From positions 1 through 28,815 of IMG/VR virus record IMGVR_UViG_3300022839_000077: a stretch of DNA of 28,815 nt. One strand, 5' to 3'. Positions 6,869 through 14,619 of the stretch are shown piece by piece; the stretch's first letter is position 1; each line of letters begins with the position of its first letter. The notes beneath the pieces were generated by a model, which worked only from the letters and a program-made list of their open reading frames with translations, was not told where the DNA came from and made no database searches. The stretch is from a virus. A program made the position numbers and the translations under genes.

Positions 6869-6891
6869 GCACCAACCCAAGGAGCCACCCC

Positions 6892-7173
6892 ATGCCCAGC
6901 CTGTATTCCAACGACGCCGCCCGCGTCACCTACGTCGCCGCCCTCGCCGCCCGCGACGATCTGGCCGTCGCCGACGCCGCCGCCCGCGCCGCCTACGTCG
7001 CCTACGTCAACGCCCGCGACGCCGCCAGCGACGCCGCCCGCGCCGCCCACGACGCCCGCGCCATCGCCATCGCCGCACGCGACGCCGCCAGCGACGCTCA
7101 CACCCGATCCTACTCCTCCGACATCGCCGCATCCAAAGCCACGGCCGCCTACAAGGCCCACGGCGACGCCTGA
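6892..7173 (+). CDS. Alanine-rich helical small protein (paralog group)
   Basis: This 93-residue protein, from ATG 6892 with AAGGAG in front, is dominated by Ala with regularly spaced Arg and Asp (repeats such as ARDAASDAARAAHDARA). It is predicted to be one long amphipathic helix or coiled coil. The DNA is close to a GAC-GCC-GCC repeat, so the gene may have arisen or grown by slippage. Two more genes in this operon (7240-7509 and 9420-9677) and a 33-codon gene (10536-10637) have the same style. It forms a one-gene block between two cassettes. Function unknown. Confidence 0.65.
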   Translation: MPSLYSNDAARVTYVAALAARDDLAVADAAARAAYVAYVNARDAASDAARAAHDARAIAIAARDAASDAHTRSYSSDIAASKATAAYKAHGDA

Positions 7174-7223
7174 TCCGCTCCGGCCTGCGCCTCGCACTGA
7201 GGCGCAGCGCGGAACTGATCCAC
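7171..7223 (+). repeat. Intercistronic stem-loop cassette, copy 4 (type I)
   Basis: It begins with the TGA of the gene before it. Arms CTGCGCCTC (7185-7193) and GAGGCGCAG (7199-7207) enclose a 5-base loop, followed by CGCGGAACTGATCCAC, AAGGAG and ATG 7240. Confidence 0.85.
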
Positions 7224-7239
7224 AACCAAGGAGCACCCC

Positions 7240-7509
7240 ATGACCCTCGCCGTCAAAGCCAAAGCCGACGCCTACAACCGCGCCATGATCGCCCACGACG
7301 ACGCTAGCGCCGATTTGGCCACACACTACGCTGCCCGATCCTGCGACCGCGCCGCACGCGCCACCTTCGACGCCACCTTCGACGCCTTCGACGCTGCCTG
7401 CGAGGATCTGGCCAAAGTCGCCGACGCATACATCGCCGCCCGCCGCGCATCGGACGACCGCGCCCACGCCGCCGTCAGAGCCGCAATCGCCGCGCGGGTG
7501 CAGGCATGA
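7240..7509 (+). CDS. Alanine-rich helical small protein (paralog group)
   Basis: The 89-residue product has repeated Ala/Asp/Arg helix (AARATFDATFDAFDAACEDLA), with more aromatic residues than its neighbour at 6892. It is likely a helical bundle or coiled coil. It starts at ATG 7240 after AAGGAG and ends in an ATGA overlap with the next gene. The tail ARVQA and its junction with the next ATG resemble the end of the gene at 5954-6328 (EVQA), which suggests shared block ends. Function unknown. Confidence 0.65.
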   Translation: MTLAVKAKADAYNRAMIAHDDASADLATHYAARSCDRAARATFDATFDAFDAACEDLAKVADAYIAARRASDDRAHAAVRAAIAARVQA

Positions 7510-7733
7510 CGATATTCGCCCCCGCCAACTTCGACCCGCGCAAAGTCGGCATCACTCGCAAGCGGCCCAGCGTCACTCAGGGCGAAACGCTTCTGACCTA
7601 TGACGGCGCGCGCATTGAACAATACGGCGACACGCCCATCCTGTTCCCCGACGGTAGTTACCGCCAGCGTGGCGCCGCGTTTTGGACCGCCATCGCACTG
7701 CGCGAAGCATTTGCACGGGGGATGCTGGCATGA
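7506..7733 (+). CDS. Small unknown protein
   Basis: This 75-residue protein is translationally coupled on both sides (ATGA at 7506 and 7730). Its sequence is globular in composition (YDGARIEQYGDTPILFPDGS) and ends in a helix FWTAIALREAFARGMLA. No family is recognised. Confidence 0.65.
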   Translation: MTIFAPANFDPRKVGITRKRPSVTQGETLLTYDGARIEQYGDTPILFPDGSYRQRGAAFWTAIALREAFARGMLA

Positions 7734-8014
7734 CCAAGACCAATCGCCCGCTTTTCAAAATCAGCCTGCGCCCCAAGCGGATGATGATGTTGCAAACAAT
7801 ACCAGATTACCACGTTATTCTGACCACAGACGACGGTGAGCGCAATACGGGCGATTGTTACTACAACATGACCGGGTATCGCGTAGGCGTTCCGTATCTG
7901 GACGGCGGGCGCGAGCGGTTTCTTGACCCGGGCGAGATTAGCATGGCCAAGCTGAAAAGGGAGATAGCCAACAGTCACCGTGAGGCGCGCGCGCAAGGAT
8001 ACCGCACCACCTGA
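7730..8014 (+). CDS. Small unknown basic protein
   Basis: The 94-residue product starts at ATG 7730, overlapping the stop before it. It contains a basic N-terminus (KISLRPKRMMML), a strand-rich centre (YHVILTTDDGERNTGDCYYN) and a charged C-terminal helix (MAKLKREIANSHREARAQG). It is the last gene of the block 7240-8014, which ends in a type II cassette. No family is recognised. Confidence 0.65.
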   Translation: MTKTNRPLFKISLRPKRMMMLQTIPDYHVILTTDDGERNTGDCYYNMTGYRVGVPYLDGGRERFLDPGEISMAKLKREIANSHREARAQGYRTT

Positions 8015-8090
8015 TCCTCGCCCTGCGCCTCTCGCCCGAGGCGCAGCACCGGGACCAGACCCGACGACAAACCCTTTCCACAGGAGCACC
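8012..8090 (+). repeat. Intercistronic stem-loop cassette, copy 5 (type II)
   Basis: It starts with the TGA of the preceding gene. Arms CTGCGCCTC (8023-8031) and GAGGCGCAG (8038-8046) enclose a 6-base loop. Downstream it differs from type I: GGGACCAGACCCGAC, then CCTTTCCACAGGAGCAC with the ribosome site. The same tail recurs in copy 7. Confidence 0.8.
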
Positions 8091-8092
8091 CC

Positions 8093-8578
8093 ATGATCTT
8101 CCCAATCCCCTCCCGCCACTGGCGCCGCGACGACGGCCTGACGTGCGCGCAATCCGCGATCCCGTGGGCGTGCGAGGCAGAACGGCCCCGCTGGACGATG
8201 ATGACGCGCGGCTGGACGTTTTCGGATGGCGCCGTTTGCCACGGGTTTGCGGCGACGGAAGCCGAGGCGCGGGCGCGCGCCGATCGCTGGAACGCGGAGC
8301 GCGAGGCGCAGGTCGCGGCCCAAGACGCGGCTCTGGCGCCCGTGCGAGCGCCGATCGAATGGACCCGCAGCCAGTGCGCGGACCGCCGCATTTCGTATCA
8401 CTCGGGTGAGGGCTGGGCGATCCGCGTTGTTGGCCGCAGCGTCTACCAGCCCGACGACGGGACCGACGACTGGACGCTGACGTTTCGAAGCCTCCCCGCC
8501 GCCAAATCGTGGACCGAGGCGTGCATCCGCTCAGCGCGGCAGGACGTGATGCTGGCACAGATGGAGACGTCGCAATGA
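8093..8578 (+). CDS. Unknown protein
   Basis: The 161-residue product starts at ATG 8093 behind AGGAG. The N-terminal part is Trp-rich (SRHWRRDD, WTMMTRGWTFSDG). A helix rich in Ala, Arg and Glu follows (residues about 60-80), then a second Trp/Arg beta segment (GEGWAIRVVGRSVY) that could be a repeat of a small domain. No family is recognised. It is coupled by ATGA to the next gene. Confidence 0.65.
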   Translation: MIFPIPSRHWRRDDGLTCAQSAIPWACEAERPRWTMMTRGWTFSDGAVCHGFAATEAEARARADRWNAEREAQVAAQDAALAPVRAPIEWTRSQCADRRISYHSGEGWAIRVVGRSVYQPDDGTDDWTLTFRSLPAAKSWTEACIRSARQDVMLAQMETSQ

Positions 8579-8850
8579 CCTTCGCGCACAACCTGCGCCT
8601 CCCCGACGAGACGCGCGCCTGTGATTGGCGCGCGGACGAGGCACTGAGCGAGGCGGCGCTGTTTCGGCACGTCCGCAGCCTGCGGGGCGTGAGCGTCTAT
8701 CGGTGTCACGACGGCGAATATCGCGTGACGGCGCCACAGCTTGGCGACGGGGCGCGCGTGGCCAGCTGGCACGAGACACCCGATCGCCTAGAGGCGTGGC
8801 ACGCCGCCGACGCAATGGCGGCCGCGCTTGCGACCCGCCACCCGCGCTGA
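8575..8850 (+). CDS. Small unknown protein
   Basis: This 91-residue protein starts at ATG 8575 (ATGA overlap). It has a central beta segment (SVYRCHDGEYRVTAP) and a C-terminal helix (AWHAADAMAAALA). It is the last gene before a 36-base gap that carries only a ribosome site and no stem-loop, the one block boundary of the operon without a cassette. Confidence 0.6.
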   Translation: MTFAHNLRLPDETRACDWRADEALSEAALFRHVRSLRGVSVYRCHDGEYRVTAPQLGDGARVASWHETPDRLEAWHAADAMAAALATRHPR

Positions 8851-8886
8851 TTTGATCCCCTCTATCCACCAAAAAGGAGCGACCCC

Positions 8887-9348
8887 ATGACCCTCCCATT
8901 CGCCCAATTCATGTCGTCAAAAGGCACGCTCGACGCGCTCGCGTCGATGGCGTCGGCTCGCCGATTGCTCGAATTGGCTGACGCGCAACGCGGATTGAGG
9001 GACGAGGCGGACGAGGCGGACGACGCCGCCGCCTACGCTGTCGCGGCCACTACAGTGCGAGCGTTGCAGTCTGCTGGCGTTGCCATGGCGACGACTGCAA
9101 CCAGCCAGATCGCGCTGCGGCTGTCGCGGCGCTACGGGTTTTCGTCCAAAACGAAACTGCGCAGCGAGCACGATGACGTCCTGTCGTGGGTGATGCGGAT
9201 GGGGACTGTTCCCACGAATTTGCTCAAAATCAGCGAGACGCGCAACGACGACGACCTGGTGAAAATCGCCTACGTTGCGATCACGGTCGATATGCTGGCG
9301 TGTTACTCGTCTGAGGTTGATCTATTTTGGGACGCTTCCGCGACCTGA
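8887..9348 (+). CDS. Unknown helical protein
   Basis: The 153-residue product follows a strong AAAAAGGAG. It is mainly helical: an acidic N-terminal stretch (RGLRDEADEADDAAAY), a hydrophobic Ala/Thr helix, then a basic segment (LRLSRRYGFSSKTKLRSEHDD) and an acidic end. Arg/Lys groups suggest nucleic-acid contact, but this is only a guess from composition. Its stop TGA starts cassette copy 6. Confidence 0.6.
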   Translation: MTLPFAQFMSSKGTLDALASMASARRLLELADAQRGLRDEADEADDAAAYAVAATTVRALQSAGVAMATTATSQIALRLSRRYGFSSKTKLRSEHDDVLSWVMRMGTVPTNLLKISETRNDDDLVKIAYVAITVDMLACYSSEVDLFWDASAT

Positions 9349-9401
9349 GATCCGCTCCGGCCTGCGCCTCTCACCAGAGGCGCAGCGCGGAACTGATCCA
9401 C
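9346..9401 (+). repeat. Intercistronic stem-loop cassette, copy 6 (type I)
   Basis: TGA of the preceding gene, then GATCCGCTCCGGC; arms CTGCGCCTC (9362-9370) and GAGGCGCAG (9377-9385) with a 6-base loop; CGCGGAACTGATCCAC; AAAGGAG; ATG 9420. It carries two extra bases (TGAGATCC) at the left junction. Confidence 0.85.
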
Positions 9402-9419
9402 AACCAAAGGAGCCACCCC

Positions 9420-9677
9420 ATGAACGCCCACAACGCCTACGACGCCTCCCGCGACGCAGCGCGCGACGCCATCGCCGCCCTTTTTGCTGCCATGGAAGCC
9501 TCAAGTGTTGCGCGCGAGGCGGCCCGCAAAGCAGACGCCCACGCTCTTGAGGTCAACTCATTGGCCCGCAAAGCCCGCATGCGCGCCGACGTCGCTTGCC
9601 TTCGCGCCTACGACGCGACCGTTCAATTCAACGCCGCATGCGAGGCGCGCGGCGCAGCCAGCGAGGCGCAGCCATGA
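9420..9677 (+). CDS. Alanine-rich helical small protein (paralog group)
   Basis: The 85-residue product has the Ala/Arg/Asp helix style of the genes at 6892 and 7240 (YDASRDAARDAIAALF, then RAYDATVQFNAACEARGAASEA). It starts at ATG 9420 after AAAGGAG. A predicted long helix, with no catalytic residues apparent. First gene of the block 9420-10637. Confidence 0.6.
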   Translation: MNAHNAYDASRDAARDAIAALFAAMEASSVAREAARKADAHALEVNSLARKARMRADVACLRAYDATVQFNAACEARGAASEAQP

Positions 9678-9718
9678 CCACCGCAGCCTTCACCCCCGGC
9701 AATACGAAGGAGAGACCC

Positions 9719-9886
9719 ATGACCATCACCAAGCACTGCCAAGACTGCGGCGGCGAGAATGTCTACTTCGACGCGACGGCTGCGTGGCATCCCGAGACTG
9801 GCAAGTGGACCCTGCGCGCGACCCAAGACGCCAGCTATTGCGACGACTGCGACGCGCACTGCCAGATCATCGACAAGGAGCAATGA
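9719..9886 (+). CDS. Small zinc-ribbon protein
   Basis: The 55-residue protein has CQDC near residue 8 and CDDC near residue 42, a two-knuckle zinc ribbon, with a Trp-containing central hairpin between them. Similar tiny ribbons with this layout are common in phages of alphaproteobacteria; their partner is unknown. The start ATG 9719 is set by AAGGAG at 9707-9712. A longer start at 9674, overlapping the stop before it, would add 15 residues of low-quality sequence. Confidence 0.7.
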   Translation: MTITKHCQDCGGENVYFDATAAWHPETGKWTLRATQDASYCDDCDAHCQIIDKEQ

Positions 9887-9888
9887 CC

Positions 9889-10539
9889 ATGGACGACCCG
9901 AAAAACAGCGCGACTGTGCAAGGCCTTCTGGACGGCATCGCGCCCGCCTTGAGCGCGGTGACAGGCCAGACGTGGACCAAGGCGCCCGACGATCCAGACC
10001 TGATCGACAATCGCCCTGGCATCTATCAGTGCGACGAGACGCGCATGGCGATCCGCGTCTCTGAGAGCAACAGCGCCGTGTTCGGCAGGCTGACCGCGCG
10101 CATCATGTGGCCAAACGATAGCGCCCATAATCGGCGTCAATGGCATCAATTCTACGTCGAGGGCTACAGCAAGGGCAAAGAGCCCGCGCCAACTTTTGGG
10201 ATGCTCAGAACGCCATCGGCCGTCGCGGTGCAAATTGCTCGCGTCCTCTTGACGCCTGCAATTCTCATCGCCCATGCCGAGACGCTTCAAAGCGACGCCG
10301 AAAACCGCGCTTCTCGGGATGCCGCGACGACCCTTATCGACGCGCTTGCACAGGCGTCTGGGTTGTGGGTGCGTCGGCCTCAAGATGGGCGCGGCTGGTT
10401 CGCCAATCGCAAGGCGCAATGGGAAATCACAGCGCGCCCTGATGCGCCCAGCGCCTCCGTGACGATCAACTTGCCGACCGACCCTGAGCGAGCGGCGGCA
10501 ATGGTTCGTGAAATTCGCAAAATGGTAGATGGGCAATGA
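9889..10539 (+). CDS. Unknown protein
   Basis: This 216-residue protein starts at ATG 9889, eight bases after AAGGAG; an ATG at 9883, overlapping the stop before it, is too close to that site. There is a globular N-terminal domain (GLLDGIAPALSAVTGQTWTK, IYQCDETRMAIRVSES), a central RRQWHQFYVEGYSKGK segment, and a C-terminal part with DGRGWFANRKAQWEITA. The two halves both look like small ligand- or DNA-binding beta domains. No family is recognised. Confidence 0.7.
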   Translation: MDDPKNSATVQGLLDGIAPALSAVTGQTWTKAPDDPDLIDNRPGIYQCDETRMAIRVSESNSAVFGRLTARIMWPNDSAHNRRQWHQFYVEGYSKGKEPAPTFGMLRTPSAVAVQIARVLLTPAILIAHAETLQSDAENRASRDAATTLIDALAQASGLWVRRPQDGRGWFANRKAQWEITARPDAPSASVTINLPTDPERAAAMVREIRKMVDGQ

Positions 10540-10637
10540 CCAAGGCGCGCTGGCTGATTGGATACAAAGCCCACGACGCCCGCGCTGCCGCCATTACCGC
10601 CGCCCACGCCGCCAACGCCCGCGCTAGACGCGCCTGA
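10536..10637 (+). CDS. Very small Ala/Arg-rich protein
   Basis: A 33-residue gene from ATG 10536 (ATGA overlap) to TGA 10635-10637. It begins with a hydrophobic WLIGYKAHD and continues as Ala/His/Arg repeats, the same style as the larger Ala-rich proteins. YKAHD recalls the YKAHG end of the protein at 6892. It is probably real because it fills the space between a coupled start and a cassette that begins on its stop codon. Confidence 0.5.
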   Translation: MTKARWLIGYKAHDARAAAITAAHAANARARRA

Positions 10638-10714
10638 TCCTCCCTCTGCCGCCTACACTGGGCGGCAGCAGCGGGACCAGACCCGACACGACGCAATCCT
10701 TTCCACAGGAGCAC
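10635..10714 (+). repeat. Intercistronic stem-loop cassette, copy 7 (type II, covarying stem)
   Basis: It begins on the TGA of the preceding gene. Arms CTGCCGCC (10646-10653) and GGCGGCAG (10661-10668) pair perfectly although both differ from the other copies, so the stem is kept by compensating changes. Downstream it shares GGGACCAGACCCGAC and CCTTTCCACAGGAGCAC with copy 5. Confidence 0.8.
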
Positions 10715-10720
10715 ACGACG

Positions 10721-11002
10721 ATGGCCAGCACTGACCACGCGCGCTTGGCCGCGCTGATCGAAACCCTTATCCCGCTGGCGAGACAGGACGCCGAAAACGC
10801 GTCTTGGCGGATGGGCCCGACGCGGCGCCTCGAATTGCTCGATTTGGAGGACGAGGCGCGCAGATTGCTCACGCGGCTGGATAAGGGTCGCAGGGCCTAC
10901 GAGGCCGACCTTGTGCTGCGCCCGAACTATCCTCACAACGGTCAGCCGCGCGTGACGTGGGCGGACCTTGGGCCGATTGCGCGCAGCTCATGGGAGAAGT
11001 GA
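10721..11002 (+). CDS. Small unknown protein
   Basis: The 93-residue protein starts at ATG 10721 behind AGGAG. A first helix pair (ARLAALIETLIPLARQDAEN and RRLELLDLEDEARRLLTRL) suggests a coiled-coil hairpin. The end is short and polar (PNYPHNGQPRVTWADLG). The TGA and the next ATG overlap (TGATG). No family is recognised. Confidence 0.65.
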   Translation: MASTDHARLAALIETLIPLARQDAENASWRMGPTRRLELLDLEDEARRLLTRLDKGRRAYEADLVLRPNYPHNGQPRVTWADLGPIARSSWEK

Positions 11003-11265
11003 TGCCCAGCACCCCCTGGACGGCCCCCGGCTTGCGCGTCACGAGGCTGGCCCTGCACAGGGCGGCAGGTGCGCGCGAATGGCAGGTGCGGGGCTGCACG
11101 GGCGTTCTCAGCGGCGCGCAGGTGCATGTCGCGCTTCCGTTCGCCTTGCTTCCGATCTACGGCACGATCAGCGTGATACTCAAACACGCCAAGCGCGCGA
11201 AATTCGACCCCCGCCCGACCGGGATCTTGGGGGCGATGCGAATCTGGGAGGACGACGAGCCATGA
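11002..11265 (+). CDS. Small unknown protein
   Basis: The 87-residue product starts at ATG 11002 (TGATG). It is basic in the first half (LRVTRLALHRAAGAREWQVR), then has a hydrophobic Leu/Ala/Ile segment (VHVALPFALLPIYGTISVIL) that could cross a membrane once, although it may be a buried strand, and a polar end. No family is recognised. Coupled to the next gene by ATGA. Confidence 0.6.
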   Translation: MPSTPWTAPGLRVTRLALHRAAGAREWQVRGCTGVLSGAQVHVALPFALLPIYGTISVILKHAKRAKFDPRPTGILGAMRIWEDDEP

Positions 11266-11774
11266 AGATCAACATATGCCTGCCCGACGACCCGCGGCTG
11301 ATCCTGGGCGACTGGCGCGGGCGCCGCGCCATGCTGGAGCTTGCGATCGAGGACGACGGCGAAACAGCAACGCTGACCGTCGCCGAGGTCGCGCTGACGC
11401 ATCGTTTCAACGACCGCTTGACGACGCTGCGTCGGTTCAAGCCGATCGCGAGCATCGACGTTGAGGCGATCAAGGAACTGGCGGAATACGAGACAAATGG
11501 CGGCATCATCGAGGCATTTGGAGACTGGGAATGGACCAAGGGCGACCCGCGCATCGAGGACGCCGCGGCGTGGATGGCGAACGACAACCCCGCCGCTCGC
11601 ATCGTCTCGGACCTGATCGTCGCGCCCTACGATAGCGACGTGTTTACGGAGGCGCTGGAGCGCGCTCTCCTAGAGGCGGCGCTGTGCGGCGTGCAGTTGA
11701 TCGCTGTCGAGCCCTACGTCGAGGGGCTGATGCGCGCCGCGATGCTGAAAATTGAAGAGGATGCAGGCACATGA
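11262..11774 (+). CDS. Unknown acidic protein
   Basis: This 170-residue acidic protein starts at ATG 11262 (ATGA overlap). It begins with a beta domain (WRGRRAMLELAIEDDGETAT) and continues with two helical regions rich in Glu/Ala (ALERALLEAALCGVQLIAVE). No motif or family is recognised. Confidence 0.65.
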   Translation: MKINICLPDDPRLILGDWRGRRAMLELAIEDDGETATLTVAEVALTHRFNDRLTTLRRFKPIASIDVEAIKELAEYETNGGIIEAFGDWEWTKGDPRIEDAAAWMANDNPAARIVSDLIVAPYDSDVFTEALERALLEAALCGVQLIAVEPYVEGLMRAAMLKIEEDAGT

Positions 11775-11983
11775 TTACCACCCCGCCGGAAACGCCATCG
11801 GATCGCAGACGCCGCCTAGAGGCCGAGCGAATGCGCCGCTCGCGCGCAAAGCAACGCGCCAGCGGCATCACCCAGGTGACGGTTGTGATCCCCGCGCACC
11901 GAGGCAACGATCTGCGCGCTATCGCCTTGGCTTGGGTTGCGGAGCACGAGGCTCAGGTGGCGCCGGTTGAGAAGGTGCGATGA
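11771..11983 (+). CDS. Ribbon-helix-helix-like small DNA-binding protein
   Basis: The 70-residue product, coupled by ATGA at 11771, has a basic N-terminus (RRRLEAERMRRSRAKQ). A strand then helix follow (ITQVTVVIPAHRGNDLRAIA), which fits a ribbon-helix-helix (CopG/DUF3018-type) fold. Such small proteins bind operators as dimers and often regulate their own operon. It is the last gene of the rightward operon. No toxin-like partner is evident beside it. The fold is my reading of the pattern. Confidence 0.6.
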   Translation: MITTPPETPSDRRRRLEAERMRRSRAKQRASGITQVTVVIPAHRGNDLRAIALAWVAEHEAQVAPVEKVR

Positions 11984-11989
11984 TGCGAT

Positions 11990-12017
11990 GATCCGGGGGC
12001 GCCATGCGCCCCCGATC
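11990..12017. terminator. Palindrome between convergent operons, likely bidirectional terminator
   Basis: GGGGGCGC and GCGCCCCC pair across a 3-base loop, and flanking GATC pairs with GATC around one unpaired C. It lies exactly between the convergent ends at 11983 and 12016 and overlaps the stop of the leftward gene. There is no T-run on either side, so it may act as a Rho-assisted block instead of a classic intrinsic terminator. Confidence 0.5.
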
Positions 12018-14619
12018 ACTCCGCAGCCACCGCAAAATAGCGCTTTACCGAATGGCCCCCGATAACTGATGGCGTAAACTCGCCACGCAAGACCTCTTGC
12101 TCAACTAAAGATGCCATTATTTCATCCATGTCGCGCGCCTTTATTCCGCGAAACTTCCTCTTGATGTCTTGCCACAAAATCCCTTTGGACCCGCTCGCCA
12201 GCACCACCCGCTCGACCGCGTTCACGTTTCGCTCGGTCTCGTTGTCCGCGACAAACAGTGCGATATTGCGGATCATCACGCGCGCCGACCACCGCGCGAT
12301 GGCGTGCCCGATTTCGAAGTCGTCCATCGTGATGAGCGGCTTGAACGGCGAGCGGCCCACGGCGGACACCAGCGCGATTTTGGTGGCGTTTTCGGCGACG
12401 CGGCGCAGGATCGGGGCGGCGCCTTTGATGCCGTGCATCTCGGCATAGTCCGCACACCCCGCCATCGCACCACGCAAGCGCAGGCGGTGGGCCTCGGCGG
12501 CCGCGGTAATCGGCACCTCCATCGCGGACACGCCCAGCAACGTGGTTTGGTTGTGCCGCGTGATCGCGTCACCGATGGCCAGCATGTCGGCCTTCAATTC
12601 CGCGGTGATCTCGCCGCTGGGGTTTTTCATGCCCAGGTCGTCCAGCGGCAGAGCCATGAACCGCGCGACAGACCCATCCTCCAGCGCTGATGATCCGAAC
12701 GCTTGCCAGAACTGATCGGGCGTTGCGGCGCCGAACATGCACAGGTGGGGCGAGTCAATGACCGCGCTGGGACGTGATGCGTAGGCAGTGCCGGTGTAGG
12801 TCGTGTTGGCGGCGCTGTAGAGCGCGGTGAACTCGGTCAAGATCTGCCTGATGTGCCCGCCGGCGCCCACGGCCGTCATCTGTTGAAGCATGTGCCCGAA
12901 CTCATCAAGGAAGCAAACGCGCTGCGGCTGGGCTTCGATCATCTGAAGCAAGCCCGGCCCCGACGCGATCCTGTCGTTGCCGATAAAGGCGACATAGCCC
13001 GCTTCCGCCATCAGCGCTTTGGCCGGGCCCATGAGGCTTGTCTTGCCCTTGCCCGACCCGCCCAAGCCCACGATGTAGATGTTGGTCCGCAGCTTCGTGG
13101 TCGTCTCGTATCCGCGGCCCATGACGGCGCCGAGAAGCGGGATGGCGACGGACAGCCCGCCCGCCTCGGTGGCGACCGTCGAGCAGGCGTCGAGGTAGAC
13201 AGCGACCTGGCCAAGCAGGCCGGGGCAGTCTTCGCCGGGGTTCTGGATCGGAAACGGGCCCGGGTCATCCCCCACCAAGACCTCGAACTCGCGCTTGGTG
13301 GGGAGTGTCACCTTGAACACGTCCTGATTGGCGCGCGAGAGCGTGAAATTCGACGGCGTGTTGATCCATTTTTCCGCGTCGAACGGCTCTGGCTCCGGGT
13401 CGGGCTCGGGCGCGGCAGGCGGCGGCGGTGCGGGGGGCGTTGGCGGTGCGGGGGGCGTTGGCGGTGCAGGATCGGGCGTGAAGGCGCCCGTCTCGACGTC
13501 GAACGTGCCGCCGAGATCTCCGCCGGTCGGCTCTGGCGCGGGGATTGTCGGGGGGAGGATCGGATCTTTTTTCGGCTCGATCCTACCCTCTGGCGCCGGG
13601 GCGGCGGGCTCGTCGTGCAGACTCGAAATGTCAGGCCCATTTTCCACGCGGCAGAACGGTTTCAACCAGTCCATCGCGCCCATGAAGTCCAGGCTGACCG
13701 CCGCCATCACCACGTCGATCGCGGTGTAGCTGACGTTGGTTCCGAAATCGCGAATGCCGTTTGGCGTGATCCCGATGTTCGGGTTGCGCTCCGATGGCGT
13801 GCGTCCTGATCCCGATGGCCTCCACGACGCAACCGCAGACCACGCGCCGTTGCCGCGCTGGCGCGTCTTGGGCAGATTGAGCGCGGGCCACCAGGCATTG
13901 ATTGCGGCGGGCTCCAGCGCGCGCTCGTTGAGGCTGCGCGCGGCAGGCTTTTCCAGATCGGACAGCGTGGACGCATGGCCTAAGCCAAAATCGCCCAACG
14001 TCACCGCGCGGGGCTTGGCGCGGGTGATCTTCAGCGGAAGCAATGCGTGGTCGATGATCCCTGCAATGCCTTCAGGCAGCCGCGGCAGGTCACTGACCTC
14101 CACATCTTGCAGCGCCTCCGAGCCCAGCATCCAGACATAGGGCGCCTTGGTGTCGGGGTGGATCGTTGGCGGGAGAACCGACTGCGTGCCGTGCATCAGC
14201 AGCTCGACCACGATCGCGCCATCGGCGTCGTGCCATCGCAGCCGAGCGCCAAGCGTGTGCGCGTCCAGCGACGGTTGATAATAGCCGATCCAGCCCTTCG
14301 ACCCGCGCCGGCAGCATCGCGACCCTTCCACCGCCGTTTTGATCGCGCGGATCACGTCGGCGCGGTCGGTGTCCACATCGAGGCCGACGACCTTGCCGTG
14401 AGCGAGACCGATCCCCGCGTTGGGCCACGCCTCCCATGTGTCGGACAAAAAGTCCGGGGGTTGCTCGTCGCACCATTTCTGCCACGCCCCGAGGTTGCCC
14501 CACTCGCCCCCGCTGAACGAGCCGGGCACCTTGGAGCCGGGGCGGATCGGGATGACGTGATACCCCTGCTCGCGCAGAGACGCCGCCACGCTGGCATAGG
14601 GGGAGACGTGGCGAGCCAT
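12016..14619 (-). CDS. Bifunctional DNA primase/polymerase-helicase fusion
   Basis: The 867-residue protein fuses two replication activities. Residues about 5-190 form an archaeo-eukaryotic prim-pol domain: the metal-binding LDVDTD (D81, D83) and the later LPPTIHP (H154). This domain type can start and extend primers. A Pro/Glu/Pro-Ala linker (about 380-420) follows. The C-terminal half is a DUF3987-type P-loop ATPase/helicase with Walker A GLGGSGKGKT (about 516-525) and Walker B VCFLDEF (about 568-575). The last 80 residues could be a winged helix (ILWQDIKRKFRGIKARDMDE). It is the 3'-most gene of the leftward operon and probably the phage's replicative primase-helicase. The domain boundaries and the specific ATPase subfamily are estimates. 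Confidence 0.85.
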   Translation of the reverse strand: MARHVSPYASVAASLREQGYHVIPIRPGSKVPGSFSGGEWGNLGAWQKWCDEQPPDFLSDTWEAWPNAGIGLAHGKVVGLDVDTDRADVIRAIKTAVEGSRCCRRGSKGWIGYYQPSLDAHTLGARLRWHDADGAIVVELLMHGTQSVLPPTIHPDTKAPYVWMLGSEALQDVEVSDLPRLPEGIAGIIDHALLPLKITRAKPRAVTLGDFGLGHASTLSDLEKPAARSLNERALEPAAINAWWPALNLPKTRQRGNGAWSAVASWRPSGSGRTPSERNPNIGITPNGIRDFGTNVSYTAIDVVMAAVSLDFMGAMDWLKPFCRVENGPDISSLHDEPAAPAPEGRIEPKKDPILPPTIPAPEPTGGDLGGTFDVETGAFTPDPAPPTPPAPPTPPAPPPPAAPEPDPEPEPFDAEKWINTPSNFTLSRANQDVFKVTLPTKREFEVLVGDDPGPFPIQNPGEDCPGLLGQVAVYLDACSTVATEAGGLSVAIPLLGAVMGRGYETTTKLRTNIYIVGLGGSGKGKTSLMGPAKALMAEAGYVAFIGNDRIASGPGLLQMIEAQPQRVCFLDEFGHMLQQMTAVGAGGHIRQILTEFTALYSAANTTYTGTAYASRPSAVIDSPHLCMFGAATPDQFWQAFGSSALEDGSVARFMALPLDDLGMKNPSGEITAELKADMLAIGDAITRHNQTTLLGVSAMEVPITAAAEAHRLRLRGAMAGCADYAEMHGIKGAAPILRRVAENATKIALVSAVGRSPFKPLITMDDFEIGHAIARWSARVMIRNIALFVADNETERNVNAVERVVLASGSKGILWQDIKRKFRGIKARDMDEIMASLVEQEVLRGEFTPSVIGGHSVKRYFAVAAE

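Noticed and set aside
4641-10714. Integron-type attC sites between gene cassettes
   Set aside because: The conserved ends do not show the RYYYAAC/GTTRRRY cores, there is no integrase, and the elements also contain the ribosome site of the next gene.
12853-13809. Long plus-strand frames opposite the prim-pol/helicase
   Set aside because: Low-complexity Arg/Gly text caused by the Pro-rich linker on the other strand.
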